The notes under the pieces are model-generated. The model was not told where the DNA came from, did not search any database, and worked only from the letters and a program-made list of their open reading frames with translations. Below, one piece after another: positions 22,954 through 33,419 of a stretch of 64,000 bases of DNA. Position numbers and translations under genes: made by a program. Location: NCBI GenBank assembly GCA_022559985.1, contig JAFJTR010000038.1:124001-188000 (forward strand), read 5' to 3'. The stretch comes from Parastagonospora avenae f. sp. tritici 18332-5. Its lineage: Eukaryota > Ascomycota > Dothideomycetes > Pleosporales > Phaeosphaeriaceae. Position 1 is the stretch's first letter, and every line of letters starts with the position of its first letter.

Positions 22954-23313
22954 ATGACCTCCACCTCCCAAGACCAAGTAGACCTGCGCACCCTCCCCAA
23001 CAACCCCACCGGCCGCCGGTGGTGCTGCCAACACCCCGACTGCCCAAGCAAACCGCGCCCTGCACCTGAGCCGAATTGGGTACTGAACGAATTCAATGAC
23101 GAGGTGTGCCGGGAATGCGGTGACAAACCCACGGCTCCTACCCCGCCTCCGAAACTCGTCCTGGACCCGAGTAGCGACGAGGGGTATGCTACGGATGAGG
23201 AGAAGGAGAAGGAGAAGGAGAAGGAGACGGGGAAGAGCAAGGGCAAGGGGAAGAGAAAGAGGGCGAAGGAGGAGTCGGATAGTGATAGGGATGTGGAAGA
23301 GGCATTTCAGTAA
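22954..23313 (+). CDS. Small Cys-motif protein with charged tail
   Basis: 119 aa if unspliced; start chosen at the ATG at 22954 (MTSTSQDQV), the second Met of the frame. Residues 20-60 contain WCCQHPDCPSKPRP and, after a linker with PNWVLNEF, VCRECGDK. This looks like a short zinc-ribbon or zinc-knuckle, similar in style to many small Dothideomycete proteins with paired CxxC motifs. The tail is an EKEKEKE run followed by a basic patch (GKGKRKRAKEE). An alternative spliced form is possible: intron 23184-23310 (GTATGC...TTTCAG) would replace the charged tail with an acidic one ending at 23452 (see findings). There is no signal peptide, so it is probably intracellular. Function unknown. Confidence 0.55.
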   Translation: MTSTSQDQVDLRTLPNNPTGRRWCCQHPDCPSKPRPAPEPNWVLNEFNDEVCRECGDKPTAPTPPPKLVLDPSSDEGYATDEEKEKEKEKETGKSKGKGKRKRAKEESDSDRDVEEAFQ

Positions 23314-23452
23314 TTGTGACAAGATGGCGGACGATATGTTTTATGAGCTGCTGGAGGAGTTGTTGGGGGCAGTGGGGAGGAGGAGGGGGGATGAAGGCAG
23401 TGTAGTGGCGGGGGAGAGGAGTAGTACGGAGAGTGATGAAGGGGGGAGGTAG

Positions 23453-25438
23453 GGCGGGGCTTAGATGATAGAGAGAGTGAAGACGTCTTGGCGAAAGAGT
23501 ATAAACGGTCATGTTGTGTGATTGCTATGAGGTGTGGAATGTGTTGGGTAATCACGTATCCTTGGACTCGTGACGTTCAGGAGCATGCCTAGCTATGGGA
23601 CTATAAACACGACGACTCTTGACTGACCTTTGGAAGTCAGATATTGCACTCATGAGCCTGGTCGACTTTTACATCGCCGCTCTTAAAGACCGATCCGTAG
23701 TCGTCCAGTGACTAGCTCAATACTACAGTGTTCACGGTATGAGCCTGATGTTGGAGGAATCATTGTAGAAATATAAAAACAGTTTCAGTATCATACATCA
23801 CTTTAAAACCAACATCTTCTCAATATAATAATACCCAAAACCATTGTCGTATACATGTTGTAACTCGTAAACAGCAGCGTCTGTGCGTGCTGTATATCAA
23901 AACAGTGTTTGTATCGTGTTCATTCCACCAACGTACATGCCCACTTCAGAAACGATTCTGAGTTTCATAAACGGCCATGGAATCTGGTACTCTCGGACTG
24001 GGCAGTTCGAAGCCAGAAATATGGCGGGAAGAGATAAGCGCGAAGTGTGCGGCACGCCGTCAGTGGAACGCGTTCCATCGCGGTTCTCCTGTGTAGTTGG
24101 AGTGATTGGCCTTTTGCAAAGTCAACGTTCTGAACAGACATGTCGCTGGATTTCGCAAAGTATCCGCGTGTCTCGGTCATTGAGGAGGTGCACCGCATGT
24201 CCACATCAATGAAGAACGAATGACCGAAGACCAACTGGAAGATCGAGTGACTGATCGGAGACTCCGAGTCTGAATCTGAGACGTACAGCGATTGGCTTGA
24301 TGTCGGTCACTAGCAGCGCCTCCCGGCACTAAAGGGCTCGCCCGTGGTTGCAATGTGGGCATGCGACAGCGGCTGACGCGCCTGGGAAGGAAGGCAGAGT
24401 GTCACTCCAGCGTGTCGACGTAAGCAACATGGCTGCGGTAAGCTTGAGTACTCGGTGCGATACAGCAAAGCTAGGTGGTCAAGATCAAGGAGTATGCCGT
24501 CTGGTGATGGTCGTCGCGAGAGGTCGCGCGGCCGAACCAATCAAGTGCATGGATGATGCCGAGGATGCCCTTCCAAGGTGTCCGATGGATCAGCAGTCCT
24601 ACGGAGGAACTGCCCATTATGACACATTACGGCGCATCGTAAAGGAGGAGGCGGGATGTAACCAGACAGCCGGAGGCACTAGTCATGCTGAGAAGATTGC
24701 AGTGTTATGCGCAGACAGCGAGCATGTCTGCAAAGTTTCGCTACTGGGTGAGAGTCCGGTATGGGGAACGTCGTTGGGAAGCGGACTGTTGAGTCTCGAG
24801 CTGAGGTGCAATCTGGGGTAGACTATGGGGAGGCTTGGCGGAGCAGCTGTGGCAGGGAAGGTGCAGCCGGCCCGCGCTCGGCACGTGTCGGCTGGTTGCA
24901 GAGCTCGTCAAGTCTCTGGCATGTGAACATGTGGGAAGCTCTACTGCTACACGCGACAGCGCAACTTTACCACCAAGTTTGCGCAGCCGTCTCTCCGCCG
25001 CTAAGCCCCTGCATTGCGCCAGCGGAAGTCTTGTTGACCATGTTGGCTGGATTTGTGGCTGCATATCAGGCACCGCTCTCCCCGCGCGCTCCCAGGCAGT
25101 CCTGGTAGCTATCCATATTCACGCCTCTCTCCACGTCATTGCGCGCACCAAATCCCAACAAGGCCCGCAAACAAGCATCTCACTCGTTACCAGCGTTTGT
25201 TGGAATCTACGCTTAAACCTAGTCGCACTGCGGGTATTCGCGCTGGACCGTGCTCACAGCAGCATCTTGTCAGCCCTCGACATTTCTCAACCACGACGCA
25301 GACCGTCAAGCTGGCGACTCTCCTAAGATATACAGGCGCCGCGGCCAGAGGGCGCAATCGAGCCGGCATGGGCGACAAGGACGCCTCGCCATTCGGCTGT
25401 ATGCTATTCTCCACCGTGTTCCAGAGGCCCCGCTGACA
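23453..25438. other. Intergenic region, about 2 kb
   Basis: Upstream of the bHLH gene. The stretch 23770-23880 is AT-rich. Several open frames in 24348-25326 overlap one another in different phases and resemble chance frames of a long 5' leader. No gene is called. Confidence 0.4.
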
Positions 25439-26683
25439 ATGCGACCAGATACCTTCTCAGGCAGCCTGTTCGACGACGACTTCAACAACTATGACGCAAG
25501 CCACTCCCTGCTAACAGAAGGCGAGACACAGTCCATCGCCGACTTTTTCTCCAATACCGATCCCTTCCTTGCCGACCAGCACTTCCCTCCCACCACCTCG
25601 ACCGACACCAAGCACAGTCTCGATGAATTCACCGACTGGACCAATTTCATGCAGCCTGCCACGGTCCATGGCGTCTCCGCCACTATCCCGGACCAGGCGC
25701 ATCTGCAGAATCACAATGCCCTCTTCAACGACCACACCTACGCCCAACCGCCCCCACCAGTGAACCACTACGGAAATACACACAACACACAGGATGATTT
25801 GCAGGCGGCGTCGACATTGTTCCAGAATTCACAATCGGCATATGCGAACAACAGGTCACACAGCTTTCACGCCCCTCCTACGTCAAGCCAACCTCTAGCT
25901 GCGAACGAGTCGTCATCTACTGTGGACCGAGATGGTAAGCCCTTGAGAGTCACCCCTCACGGACTGATCAACGAGCAGCTCTCTGCGCTTCTCCCAAACC
26001 ACAACGAGGAAGGTACACTGGATGCCCAGTTTGCCGCAGAGTGGGTTGGCACGAACGCCATACAGATGTACGAACATGAGATCGAGCGCCCGAATCTCAA
26101 GCGAGCATACACCTTTGGCACTGATGATTCTTTTAGCAATCCCACAGGATTCTTAAGACCTCAAGGCCAGGAAACTCCTGAGCAAGTCACACGCCGCCTG
26201 ATTAACAATCTGCAATACGCACAGGGTCCGATACAAGTGAAAGGCATCAATGGGAAAGGCGAAGCTCCCGCCGAGCAGTTCGATGAAGAAGAGTCAGAAG
26301 AGCCCAGCTCTGAAGACGAGGAAGATGTGAAGCCGTCCAAGAGGCGGAGGAAGAGCAAAGCTGGCAAAGATGGTCTGCAGAAGAGCGCACGGAACGGCAA
26401 GGGGAGGAAGGCGTCTACGGTCGAGGAAGGCAAGAGAAAGCGCGCGGCCGCCCAGAAGCTCCAGCGCGAGAACTTGACCGAAGAGCAGAAGCGCAGCAAC
26501 CACATCCTGTCAGAACAGAAGCGACGAAATCTGATCAAGCGCGGCTTCGACGACTTGCACGATCTTGTTCCAGAGATCCGCAATGGAGGCCTCAGCAAGA
26601 GCAGTGTTCTGACCGAGGCCGCCAATTTCCTCGAGAACGTAATCATGGAAAACAACAAGTTTCGGAAACTGCTCGGTGGCTGA
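25439..26683 (+). CDS. bHLH transcription factor, INO4-like
   Basis: Helix-loop-helix DNA-binding protein, nuclear. 414 aa from the ATG at 25439 (MRPDTFSGSLFDDDF); the upstream open frame is probably 5' leader. The bHLH is at the extreme C-terminus, about 345-414: basic region KRSNHILSEQKRRNLIKRGF, a short loop with VPEIRNGGLSKSSV, then TEAANFLENVIMENNKFRKLL. The DNA-contacting triad is His354, Glu358 and Arg362, expected to read CANNTG/CACGTG-type E-boxes. SEQKRR...GFDDL resembles yeast Ino4, partner of Ino2 in phospholipid gene control; I do not know whether the role is conserved. Residues 290-344 are acidic then basic (KPSKRRRKSKAGK, likely nuclear localisation signal). The N-terminal 250 residues are Gln/Asn/Ser-rich and activation-like. 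Confidence 0.88.
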   Translation: MRPDTFSGSLFDDDFNNYDASHSLLTEGETQSIADFFSNTDPFLADQHFPPTTSTDTKHSLDEFTDWTNFMQPATVHGVSATIPDQAHLQNHNALFNDHTYAQPPPPVNHYGNTHNTQDDLQAASTLFQNSQSAYANNRSHSFHAPPTSSQPLAANESSSTVDRDGKPLRVTPHGLINEQLSALLPNHNEEGTLDAQFAAEWVGTNAIQMYEHEIERPNLKRAYTFGTDDSFSNPTGFLRPQGQETPEQVTRRLINNLQYAQGPIQVKGINGKGEAPAEQFDEEESEEPSSEDEEDVKPSKRRRKSKAGKDGLQKSARNGKGRKASTVEEGKRKRAAAQKLQRENLTEEQKRSNHILSEQKRRNLIKRGFDDLHDLVPEIRNGGLSKSSVLTEAANFLENVIMENNKFRKLLGG

Positions 26684-27234
26684 GCGATCATGAGCCTGGA
26701 AGACGGAGGATGTACTTCCTGCAGTGCGATCACACGATGCTTTTCTAGCACAAAGCACTCCAGACCCAATGAAGAAGTCTGGTTGTGCGTCGACTCGGTC
26801 GATGTGTAGGATACACAACACCGTTATGTGCAGGCAAGAAGCACCAACTCGAAATGACGACTCAACTATAAACATCTATACGGCAAATCACCGAGCAGTG
26901 TGGAGGAGACCACACTGAACTTCACGTCCTGAAGTGGCGCGGCCCACGAGCCATCACGATGCCTGAACCCAAGCACCGTGCTTGCAAAGTTCCATGCCCG
27001 AACCCAACGATACCCCAAAAGAGCCGAGTCCTTTGTAACACTACGATAGCGTTAGATGTAATAGTAATGAAGATGATGTCCATACGTGCGCCTCTCACTT
27101 GTCACATTGTGGGTGCTCCTTACTCACCAGTACACCGTTCGACGCTAGCGTGCTTTCTCAACAAACACTTGACTCACTTGCTACCTTTCAACTCTCAACC
27201 GTCGAGCTTCCCACCTTGGACAATTCAATACACC
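26684..27234. other. Intergenic region
   Basis: 3' end of the bHLH gene and promoter or leader of the coiled-coil protein. The frame upstream of 27235 is open back to about 26959 but its composition is not protein-like. No other gene seen. Confidence 0.4.
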
Positions 27235-28014
27235 ATGGAAGACCGCGACAAACCTGCAGCGCGACATATAAAACCGCTCAAGCGCAGCCGTCGTGCACTC
27301 CAAACACCGCCTATCATGGCACACAATCCATCACCTGGCTCGCAGAACAGCTTCCCTGAGCAACTGCATGAGCATGCACCACGTGCAGAAGCTGTAGAGA
27401 GACCTGCTTTCGCTTCATGCATGAGCAGCGGCGCAGAAGCTACAGAGGAACCTGCTTTCGCTCCACCGAGGCGTAATGAGAGCAATGGTTACAGCATCGA
27501 AGACGAAGCAAGCAAACAACGCCACGCCTTCACGGCAGCGCCAGGTGCATCGGCGCCTAGTTACTTGCACAGGGCACAGTCTGAAGACGTCTCAGACACC
27601 GCCATCTATCGAGACACTGCTGAAGAGGTCCGACTCACAGAGGAGTCACGTGTTGAAGCAGAGGATCGCGAGGTTGCCCCGCGCGGAGAAGTTGAGCATA
27701 TGCTCCTCGCAGAAAGTCCGCGCGGGACCATCGAATCGCTCCAGAAACAGCTCGAAGCAGTCACCAAGAAGATCGTTGAACGGGAGGAGCACAACAAGGC
27801 GATAACGCAATCGCTCTTTGAAGTGAGATCCAAAGTAAGCGAGTGCCGATCGGTCTACGAGTGCAAGATCTCGCAAGTGCGGGAACAGCGTGACAAGTTC
27901 TACGAGCACTGCAAGAAGTCCAAGAAAATGATCACGGAGAAGCACGATCCGGGCTTTGAGATCGATGACGCAGACGACGAGTACGTGCAGTCCGATGACG
28001 AGGCTCCTGTCTGA
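27235..28014 (+). CDS. Coiled-coil protein of unknown function with possible readthrough tail
   Basis: 259 aa in one exon. Start set at ATG 27235 (MEDRDKPAARHIKPLKRSRR), with a second candidate at 27316 (MAHNPSPGSQ). The N-terminal half is disordered and contains a short internal repeat: AEAVERPAFAS and, 20 residues on, AEATEEPAFAP. Residues 160-240 form a charged heptad-like helix (ESLQKQLEAVTKKIVEREEH and KISQVREQRDKFYEHCKKSK), a likely coiled coil. The C-terminus is acidic (DDADDEYVQSDDEAPV). After the TGA at 28012 the same frame stays open for 27 more acidic codons to a second TGA at 28096. I do not recognise the family. Confidence 0.6.
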   Translation: MEDRDKPAARHIKPLKRSRRALQTPPIMAHNPSPGSQNSFPEQLHEHAPRAEAVERPAFASCMSSGAEATEEPAFAPPRRNESNGYSIEDEASKQRHAFTAAPGASAPSYLHRAQSEDVSDTAIYRDTAEEVRLTEESRVEAEDREVAPRGEVEHMLLAESPRGTIESLQKQLEAVTKKIVEREEHNKAITQSLFEVRSKVSECRSVYECKISQVREQRDKFYEHCKKSKKMITEKHDPGFEIDDADDEYVQSDDEAPV

Positions 28015-28098
28015 GAGGATGCCTCAGATGCGAAAGACAGGGAGGAGATGGAGGATCAAGGGGCGGTTGAAGCAGAAGTTGAGCAGGAGAAGACTTGA
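28015..28098 (+). other. In-frame acidic extension after the stop codon
   Basis: Directly downstream of the TGA at 28012-28014 the frame continues with 27 codons rich in Glu, Asp, Gln and Ala (EDASDAKDREEMEDQ...), then stops at TGA 28096-28098. The composition matches the acidic end of the protein before the stop. It is either a recent nonsense change or a programmed readthrough segment. Confidence 0.4.
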
Positions 28099-28827
28099 TG
28101 CCGCCAGGTACGCCTTTAGACTAGATCTAATCAAATAATCAACCTGTTGGTCCGCTGGACCAGTTCTCTACTCGTACTGCTTATTGGCATGTGAGATCCT
28201 CAATCCATGATCCTGCCTCTACATTCTGAACAATGTATACGTTCACAATTTATATGACTGCATATGTTCATAATCCTGTATCCGACTGGCAGCCTTAGGC
28301 GTAAATAGGCAATAATAGCGCGCAGCTTAAGAGATAAGAGTAGCGAAGTCTGTGAACTTGCAATCCTACTATACAACCTTAATTTAAATTAAGACAGTAA
28401 TTGAACAGTTTCCATGACAAGCGTTAGTTTGTTCCCAAATTCCTTGCCGAGCCCAAATTGCCCAAATTCTGCGCAATTGTGCATATTTCGCCTTGTCAAA
28501 AACACAAGTCAGCATTTCTTGTATGAAAATAGCCTGCAGTATATTTTCCAGGATTTCCATGTCTGCAGCGATGATTTTGCGAAAATGTGCATCTTTCTTT
28601 CAGATTTGCCAAGTTTAGGTGTGTTTGGGGTGCATATCTAGAAATATCCTTGTGTGTAAAAATCAACAACTGTTGACTATTGGGGAAATATATATTGAGC
28701 TTGCATTGTCTGTGATTGTCGTAGACATTATTCAAGTCAAAAAGTCAACTTCATACACCCTATGTTCATCATTACAGCCCAACTTGGCTATCAATTCTTA
28801 TCAACTACACACATCACTGCGTCCACG
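28099..28827. other. AT-rich intergenic region
   Basis: Noticeably more AT-rich than its surroundings, particularly 28240-28760. Contains three CCCAAATT copies between 28434 and 28468. No gene supported. Confidence 0.45.
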
Positions 28828-29094
28828 ATGTCTCTCACTGACACCAATACCACATTCATAACTACTCAAGCCGGTACCTGGCCATCTGAAATCGGAACAC
28901 AAGGCACGAACATGGAGCTCAAGCCGCATCCGGATATCGAGACTGTGGCGAAGCAAGATGTGAAGACAATTTTGGCGGAGATTTATCCAGATAAGGCGAA
29001 AAGGAATTGCGAGAAGCTGGTTATCTCAATAGGGCAGAGGAACGAGGGTGAGGAAAGTGTGTGTGGTGAACCGAGTTGGAGCGTGAGAGGTTGA
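28828..29094 (+). CDS. Candidate small protein, 88 aa
   Basis: Frame from ATG 28828 to TGA 29094 in one exon. The product begins MSLTDTNTTFITTQAGTWPS and has a helical-looking middle (IETVAKQDVKTILAEIYPDK, residues 36-55). An ATG 66 bases upstream would add 22 hydrophobic residues. Composition is protein-like for the first 70 codons, then turns Gly/Glu-rich. No recognised family, no signal peptide from the preferred start. It may be a lineage-specific gene or a chance ORF in an AT-rich spacer. Confidence 0.35.
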   Translation: MSLTDTNTTFITTQAGTWPSEIGTQGTNMELKPHPDIETVAKQDVKTILAEIYPDKAKRNCEKLVISIGQRNEGEESVCGEPSWSVRG

Positions 29095-29512
29095 GATGAG
29101 GAGGAAGGGAGTAATGGGAAAGGATGGTGGTTGGAAATTTGGGGGAGGGGGAAAGAGCTATCTTAGGCTTCAAATACGATTGTGGGAGCGAATCGCGCTC
29201 TTCCGCAGCTGACAACATACATACGTACCTATCTGCTAATTATTGGTCGTGTGTCTGCACATACGACATACGCGAGGTCACTAAGCTCGTCTTGCTCGCC
29301 TGCATCTCATGCTCGCCCCGATTCAGCCGCAACCAATTGATGGCAAGTGGGGCTGAGTCCAGACAGCATTCCTATCAATGTTTCAGCCTCGCGTGAAAAC
29401 TACGCCACTGCGAGGCGAGCTGAAGGACCTCGTGTGAAGGGATTCATACTGATCCTACACTTGGTCCAAATTTCTGCCTTCATCCTCTTTCCTTCGTCCG
29501 ACAGCCCGCAAA
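29095..29512. other. Intergenic region
   Basis: Promoter of the C2H2 protein gene that follows. No recognisable elements. Confidence 0.4.
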
Positions 29513-31791
29513 ATGAGCAACACCAGACCTTCCGATATCACGGAGACGAGGAGCTGGATCAAAGAACAAGCATACGTCTCGCATCCCACCAGTCAGGGTG
29601 ACATCCGTGCAAATTCTTTCTTGAGAAACATCCTAAAATCTTTCGGTCGTCAAACTCCACCGCCCAACTACGACGACATCAGAATTCAGGAAAAGACAGG
29701 ATTAGCGATCAAAAATGGCTATCTCTCGGGATCTACGACTGACCCCGACCGGCTTTTGAAAGGATTACCACCACGACGGCCACGGAAGCTTCTGTCAGCG
29801 TATACATTTAAAGACCTGGACAAGTATTCCAAGTATGTCAGCCATTTGCGAAACCAAGACTTAGAAGCGCTCGACCCCCTGGATGCCGCCGGAGATGTGT
29901 CTGATCGATCCGGACATGAAGGAACGATGAGCGCGCTACAAGAGCATTTGGACGTGGGTCGCCGCAGTTATCAGTGTTTGTTTACTGAATGCGGAAATGG
30001 ATTCTTTCCCGCTGAAAGTTGGATGCGATCCCATCTTGCCATTGCACACAATGTTCCAGAACAGGCGTTAGAATCATATGTAGTCGAGTGTAGGGACGTT
30101 GCGAAGAGACAAGAGTATACCATACAGCCTGAGGTCGACAAAGTGCAGTCTTCGATGCCTAGCAACGGCTCTGACAATAAGGACGCACCCTCAGTGATCA
30201 GCATGCAGCAAAAGCATGAGCCAAAAAAGAATAAGTCCCTGGGACTTAGTGGATCTTTCTGGGGAGTATTTCAGGAAGATGAGGACCAAGAAACTCCAGA
30301 CAGGACTCAATTGGCGGATTCGGGTGATGTGGAGAGCGACAGCATCGATACAGATGACTGCAGCTTAGACATCGAAGAGAGCCTCAATTCAAGCAAGGAG
30401 TATGTCTTGAGCTATTTGATGGTCTGCGTTCATGACATGTTCAGTTTAGCAGGTTCGTTAAATAGCCCAAGACATGCAGGAACAAGCTCATCATACTCGC
30501 TTGAGCAGACTGGAGAACCCTCCGCTAGCGGGTCAAACAATGCAGGAAGGAAGCGGGGACGTAATGAATCGAATGGCGAACAGGATGGTGATGAAGATAG
30601 CAGCGATAAATCTCGAAGTCGTAAGAAGCCACAGGACGATTCGGACGATGCGGATCCCAAGAAACTGCACAAAAAGCTTGCATGTCCTTATTACAAGCAC
30701 GATCCTCACAAACGGCGCTCTTCTGGAGCATGCTGCGGGCCAGGCTGGGACTCAGTTCACCGGATCAAGTACAATTATTGGACAACTTATTAGGATGACT
30801 CTGCTGATTCTAGAACAGGGCCCATCTCTACAGAGTGCACGCTATGCCACTCCACTGTCGACGATGCTACGCCACATTCGCCAGCGAGTCCCTATTGACA
30901 GACCACTCGCGTTCCGCCAACAGCTGCGTGGTGCGAGACGCAGTCCCGATGGAAGGTTTTGACAAAGACCAAGAAAAAGCCCTCAAAGGACGCAAGACCA
31001 TGTTCCGCGCGCAGACTGAGGAGGAGAAGTGGAAGATCGTGTACCTCATTCTCTTCCCAGATACCGCATTGGGAGAAATGCCCTCGCCATGTGAATAACG
31101 CAAACCACTGCATTATGTGTTCATGTAACTAATGCACCACATAGATTACGACTTCCACGAAGACAAGCACGATGGACAAGACAAACAGCGCTCCCCAAAG
31201 TCGCCAGACGTGCAGCAATTCAACGCATTTCTGAAGCGTGAACTACCCAGGACAATACGCAAAACGCTGCAAGCTTTGCTGGAAAGCAAACTCGGACCTA
31301 TCGAAGAGACGTTGAAAAACGAACTCGAGAGCATAGTCAGAGATGCGCATGAATCGTTGACACGCAGCTATCTCAGCTCCGCTCAGGCGACCGAGGACCT
31401 GGAAGGAGTTGACGCTGCGCAGTCCAGTAGCGCCGCTCCTTCACAGTCAATCGAAGTCCCCCCGCAATATCTTGTACCGTCGGAAGCAACGACATCGATT
31501 CCCACACTGCCTCTGACAGCTGATAAATTAGCGAGTTCGACGGCGTTTTTTGACTCGGCGTATCACTCCGTGCCTGAAGCATCTGCGCTCGATGACGCTG
31601 TCTTGAATGACTCCTGGCTCGACACGTTCTTTGAAGATGGAGACGTCTTGCACGAACTGTTTGCGCAGAACAGTAGTAATGCTGCATCGGCAGATGTGCA
31701 TTTCGTGCAACCATATACTGGGAAAGGGAAGGCGCCGGTTCCCAACAGTACTTGGCTACAAGAAGGGGTGGATAATGAGCTAATGTGGTGA
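29513..31791 (+). CDS. Fungal C2H2-type zinc-finger protein, spliced
   Basis: Exons 29513-30768, 30819-31090 and 31145-31791, giving 724 aa. Introns 30769-30818 (GTACAA...ACAG) and 31091-31144 (GTGAAT donor, CTAAT branch, TAG) are in phase 2 and 1. A further optional intron, 30400-30444 (GTATGT...TTCAG), is exactly 45 nt and keeps frame; its removal gives 709 aa. Splicing reconstructs the hallmark of this fungal family: ACPYYKHDPHK (residues 393-403), then CCGPGWDSVHRIKAHLYRVH, then LHCRRCYATFASESLLTDH, then EGFDKDQEKALKGRK, then PSPYYDFH across the last intron. An extra C2H2-like finger (CLFTECGNGFFPAESWMRSH, C-x4-C-x12-H-x4-H) lies at about 155-177. The C-terminal 200 residues hold a helical block (LPRTIRKTLQALLESKLGPI) and an acidic tail. 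DNA or RNA binding is expected; no target is known. Confidence 0.85.
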
Positions 31792-32008
31792 CACGCTTCT
31801 ATTCATTTCATGGAAGGGAATCGCCGGCTCTTCTAGAGAGACGTGTAGTAGAGGTACTTTCGTCTTGACCGGACCGTTTAGACTAACAAGGCGGTGTTGC
31901 GAATACCTTCAGGCTACGCCTCTATTACAAGGACACACTTCTATTCCAACAAATCCTACTCGCACCACCACATAGACCCCGACACAAACACACCATCAGC
32001 ACCTCTCA

Positions 32009-32944
32009 CTATAACTCCATCCTCACCACCCTCCCTCCCCTGACCACCACACCCCCCTCCAACCCACTCTCCCCAACAAACAAAACCCCCTCCCCTTCCC
32101 CGCTTACAACCGACGTACCCCCACTCGCCAGAACCCCCTCCGCCAGCACCTCTACCCTCCCATCCCGCCTCACACACACGAGCTGATCCGCCAACGGCCT
32201 TGAAAGAACCACACTCCCATCCCTCCGCACCAGAAAATCATCCGGCTGAGCAACCTCCTCACCCTGCGCAATGACTTCAAACCCGCCCATAGGCGCAGCA
32301 GTGCGCGGATCGATAGCCACGCGCCCGAGCAGATTCTGCACCGTGTTGGTGTAGTACAAATACTTGGATGCTTTATGATACCGGATCCCATTGACGCCTA
32401 GGGGCAAAGCCGGGTGTGAGAAATCTGGCATCAGACTCTTATCCTCGAGTGCAACAGCATGTCTCCCCGTGCGCAAGTCGAGTTTGACGATATTCCCGGC
32501 CCAGCTATCCGCCAGCAGAAGCGTGTGCGGATTCAGACTCGTGATGCCATTGAGCAAAGAGACGTTAGGGAGATCGAGTGCGAGTGCAGTGCGTGGAGGC
32601 GTGTGGGACACATCGATGGTCCAGATTTGGCTGGTGTTGGCGACGGGGGTGTGGGAGGCGGTGAGGTTCGTGACTGCGACGGCGAAGTGCGTGGGGGAGA
32701 GGGGTGTGATGCCCAGGACGGAGTTGCGGGAGGGGAAGGTGGTGAGGAGGGAGGATGTGGGGGGTGAGGCGAGGGGGTTTATCATGTGCACTTCTGCGCG
32801 GCCGATGACGGTGACGAGGAGGGAGGAGTTGGGGGTGGTGGCGATGTTCTCGATCCATGTGCCGGGAGGGAATTGGTGGGTGGTTGTGAGCTTTGCTGCG
32901 AAGGATATGGGGAGTAGGAAGAGGAGGTAAAGGGAGATTTTCAT
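32009..32944 (-). CDS. Secreted SMP-30/gluconolactonase-like beta-propeller protein
   Basis: 311 aa in one exon. Residues 1-16 (MKISLYLLFLLPISFA) are a clear signal peptide with cleavage likely after Ala16 or Ala17. The mature part has repeating beta-strand units as in six-bladed propellers of the SMP-30/NHL-like superfamily: NGITSLNPHTLLLADSWAGN, then GVNGIRYHKASKYLYYTNT, then QPDDFLVRRDGSVVLSRPL. Relatives occur as secreted proteins in many ascomycetes, often beside secondary-metabolite genes, with lactonase or strictosidine-synthase-like labels. I see the Asn/Asp blade residues but cannot confirm a full metal site, so catalytic activity is uncertain. About six Asn-X-Ser/Thr sites support secretion. 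It is the downstream neighbour of the SPX transporter on the same strand with its own 475-bp promoter. Confidence 0.85.
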   Translation of the reverse strand: MKISLYLLFLLPISFAAKLTTTHQFPPGTWIENIATTPNSSLLVTVIGRAEVHMINPLASPPTSSLLTTFPSRNSVLGITPLSPTHFAVAVTNLTASHTPVANTSQIWTIDVSHTPPRTALALDLPNVSLLNGITSLNPHTLLLADSWAGNIVKLDLRTGRHAVALEDKSLMPDFSHPALPLGVNGIRYHKASKYLYYTNTVQNLLGRVAIDPRTAAPMGGFEVIAQGEEVAQPDDFLVRRDGSVVLSRPLADQLVCVRRDGRVEVLAEGVLASGGTSVVSGEGEGVLFVGESGLEGGVVVRGGRVVRMEL

Positions 32945-33419
32945 CTTGGATGCTTGATGGCTCGTTGCGTGTTGCAGATGTAAGTAGTGATGCTCTCAAA
33001 ATGATGTACACATAATAGTTTTATACCTTACCGCAGCACCTATCTCAATTACCTAAATCACACCTCGACTTGGTGAGCAATTCCTGGGTTTGTAATACAG
33101 ACAGGCAAATACCTTCACGATCCTTCGCCCCACTCATGGTCCTAAGCTCAAACAGGAAATATGTGCTAGCTCGACGTCTGTGCCCATGGGTCAGGCCAGC
33201 CGCAAGTAGAAGTTCAACGGACATAACGAGAAGGCAAATCATTTTCTCCAGGACAGTAATGTTCGAGGAGGAGAGGGCAATGGCACATAGCCTGAGCAGG
33301 AAGAGATAGAATGGCTTCATATGGCTTGAACGATGCATATCGTTTCCAAATGCCACGATGCTAAATGCAAATCACTATATCAACAAGTGCCCCGTATATA
33401 CATGCGCTGCGGAGAAGGC
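32945..33419. other. Intergenic region
   Basis: Promoter of the secreted propeller gene and 3' region of the transporter gene. A 91-codon minus-strand frame (33045-33320) with a hydrophobic N-terminus lies inside but is not called. Confidence 0.45.

Noticed and set aside
24348..25326. Two frames of about 160 codons upstream of the bHLH gene
   Set aside because: They overlap each other in different phases, have mixed composition and no recognised motif.
33045..33320. 91-codon minus-strand frame starting MKPFYLFLLRLCAIAL, signal-peptide-like
   Set aside because: Sits in the promoter of the secreted propeller gene, has no cysteine pattern or family, and the only support is a hydrophobic start.
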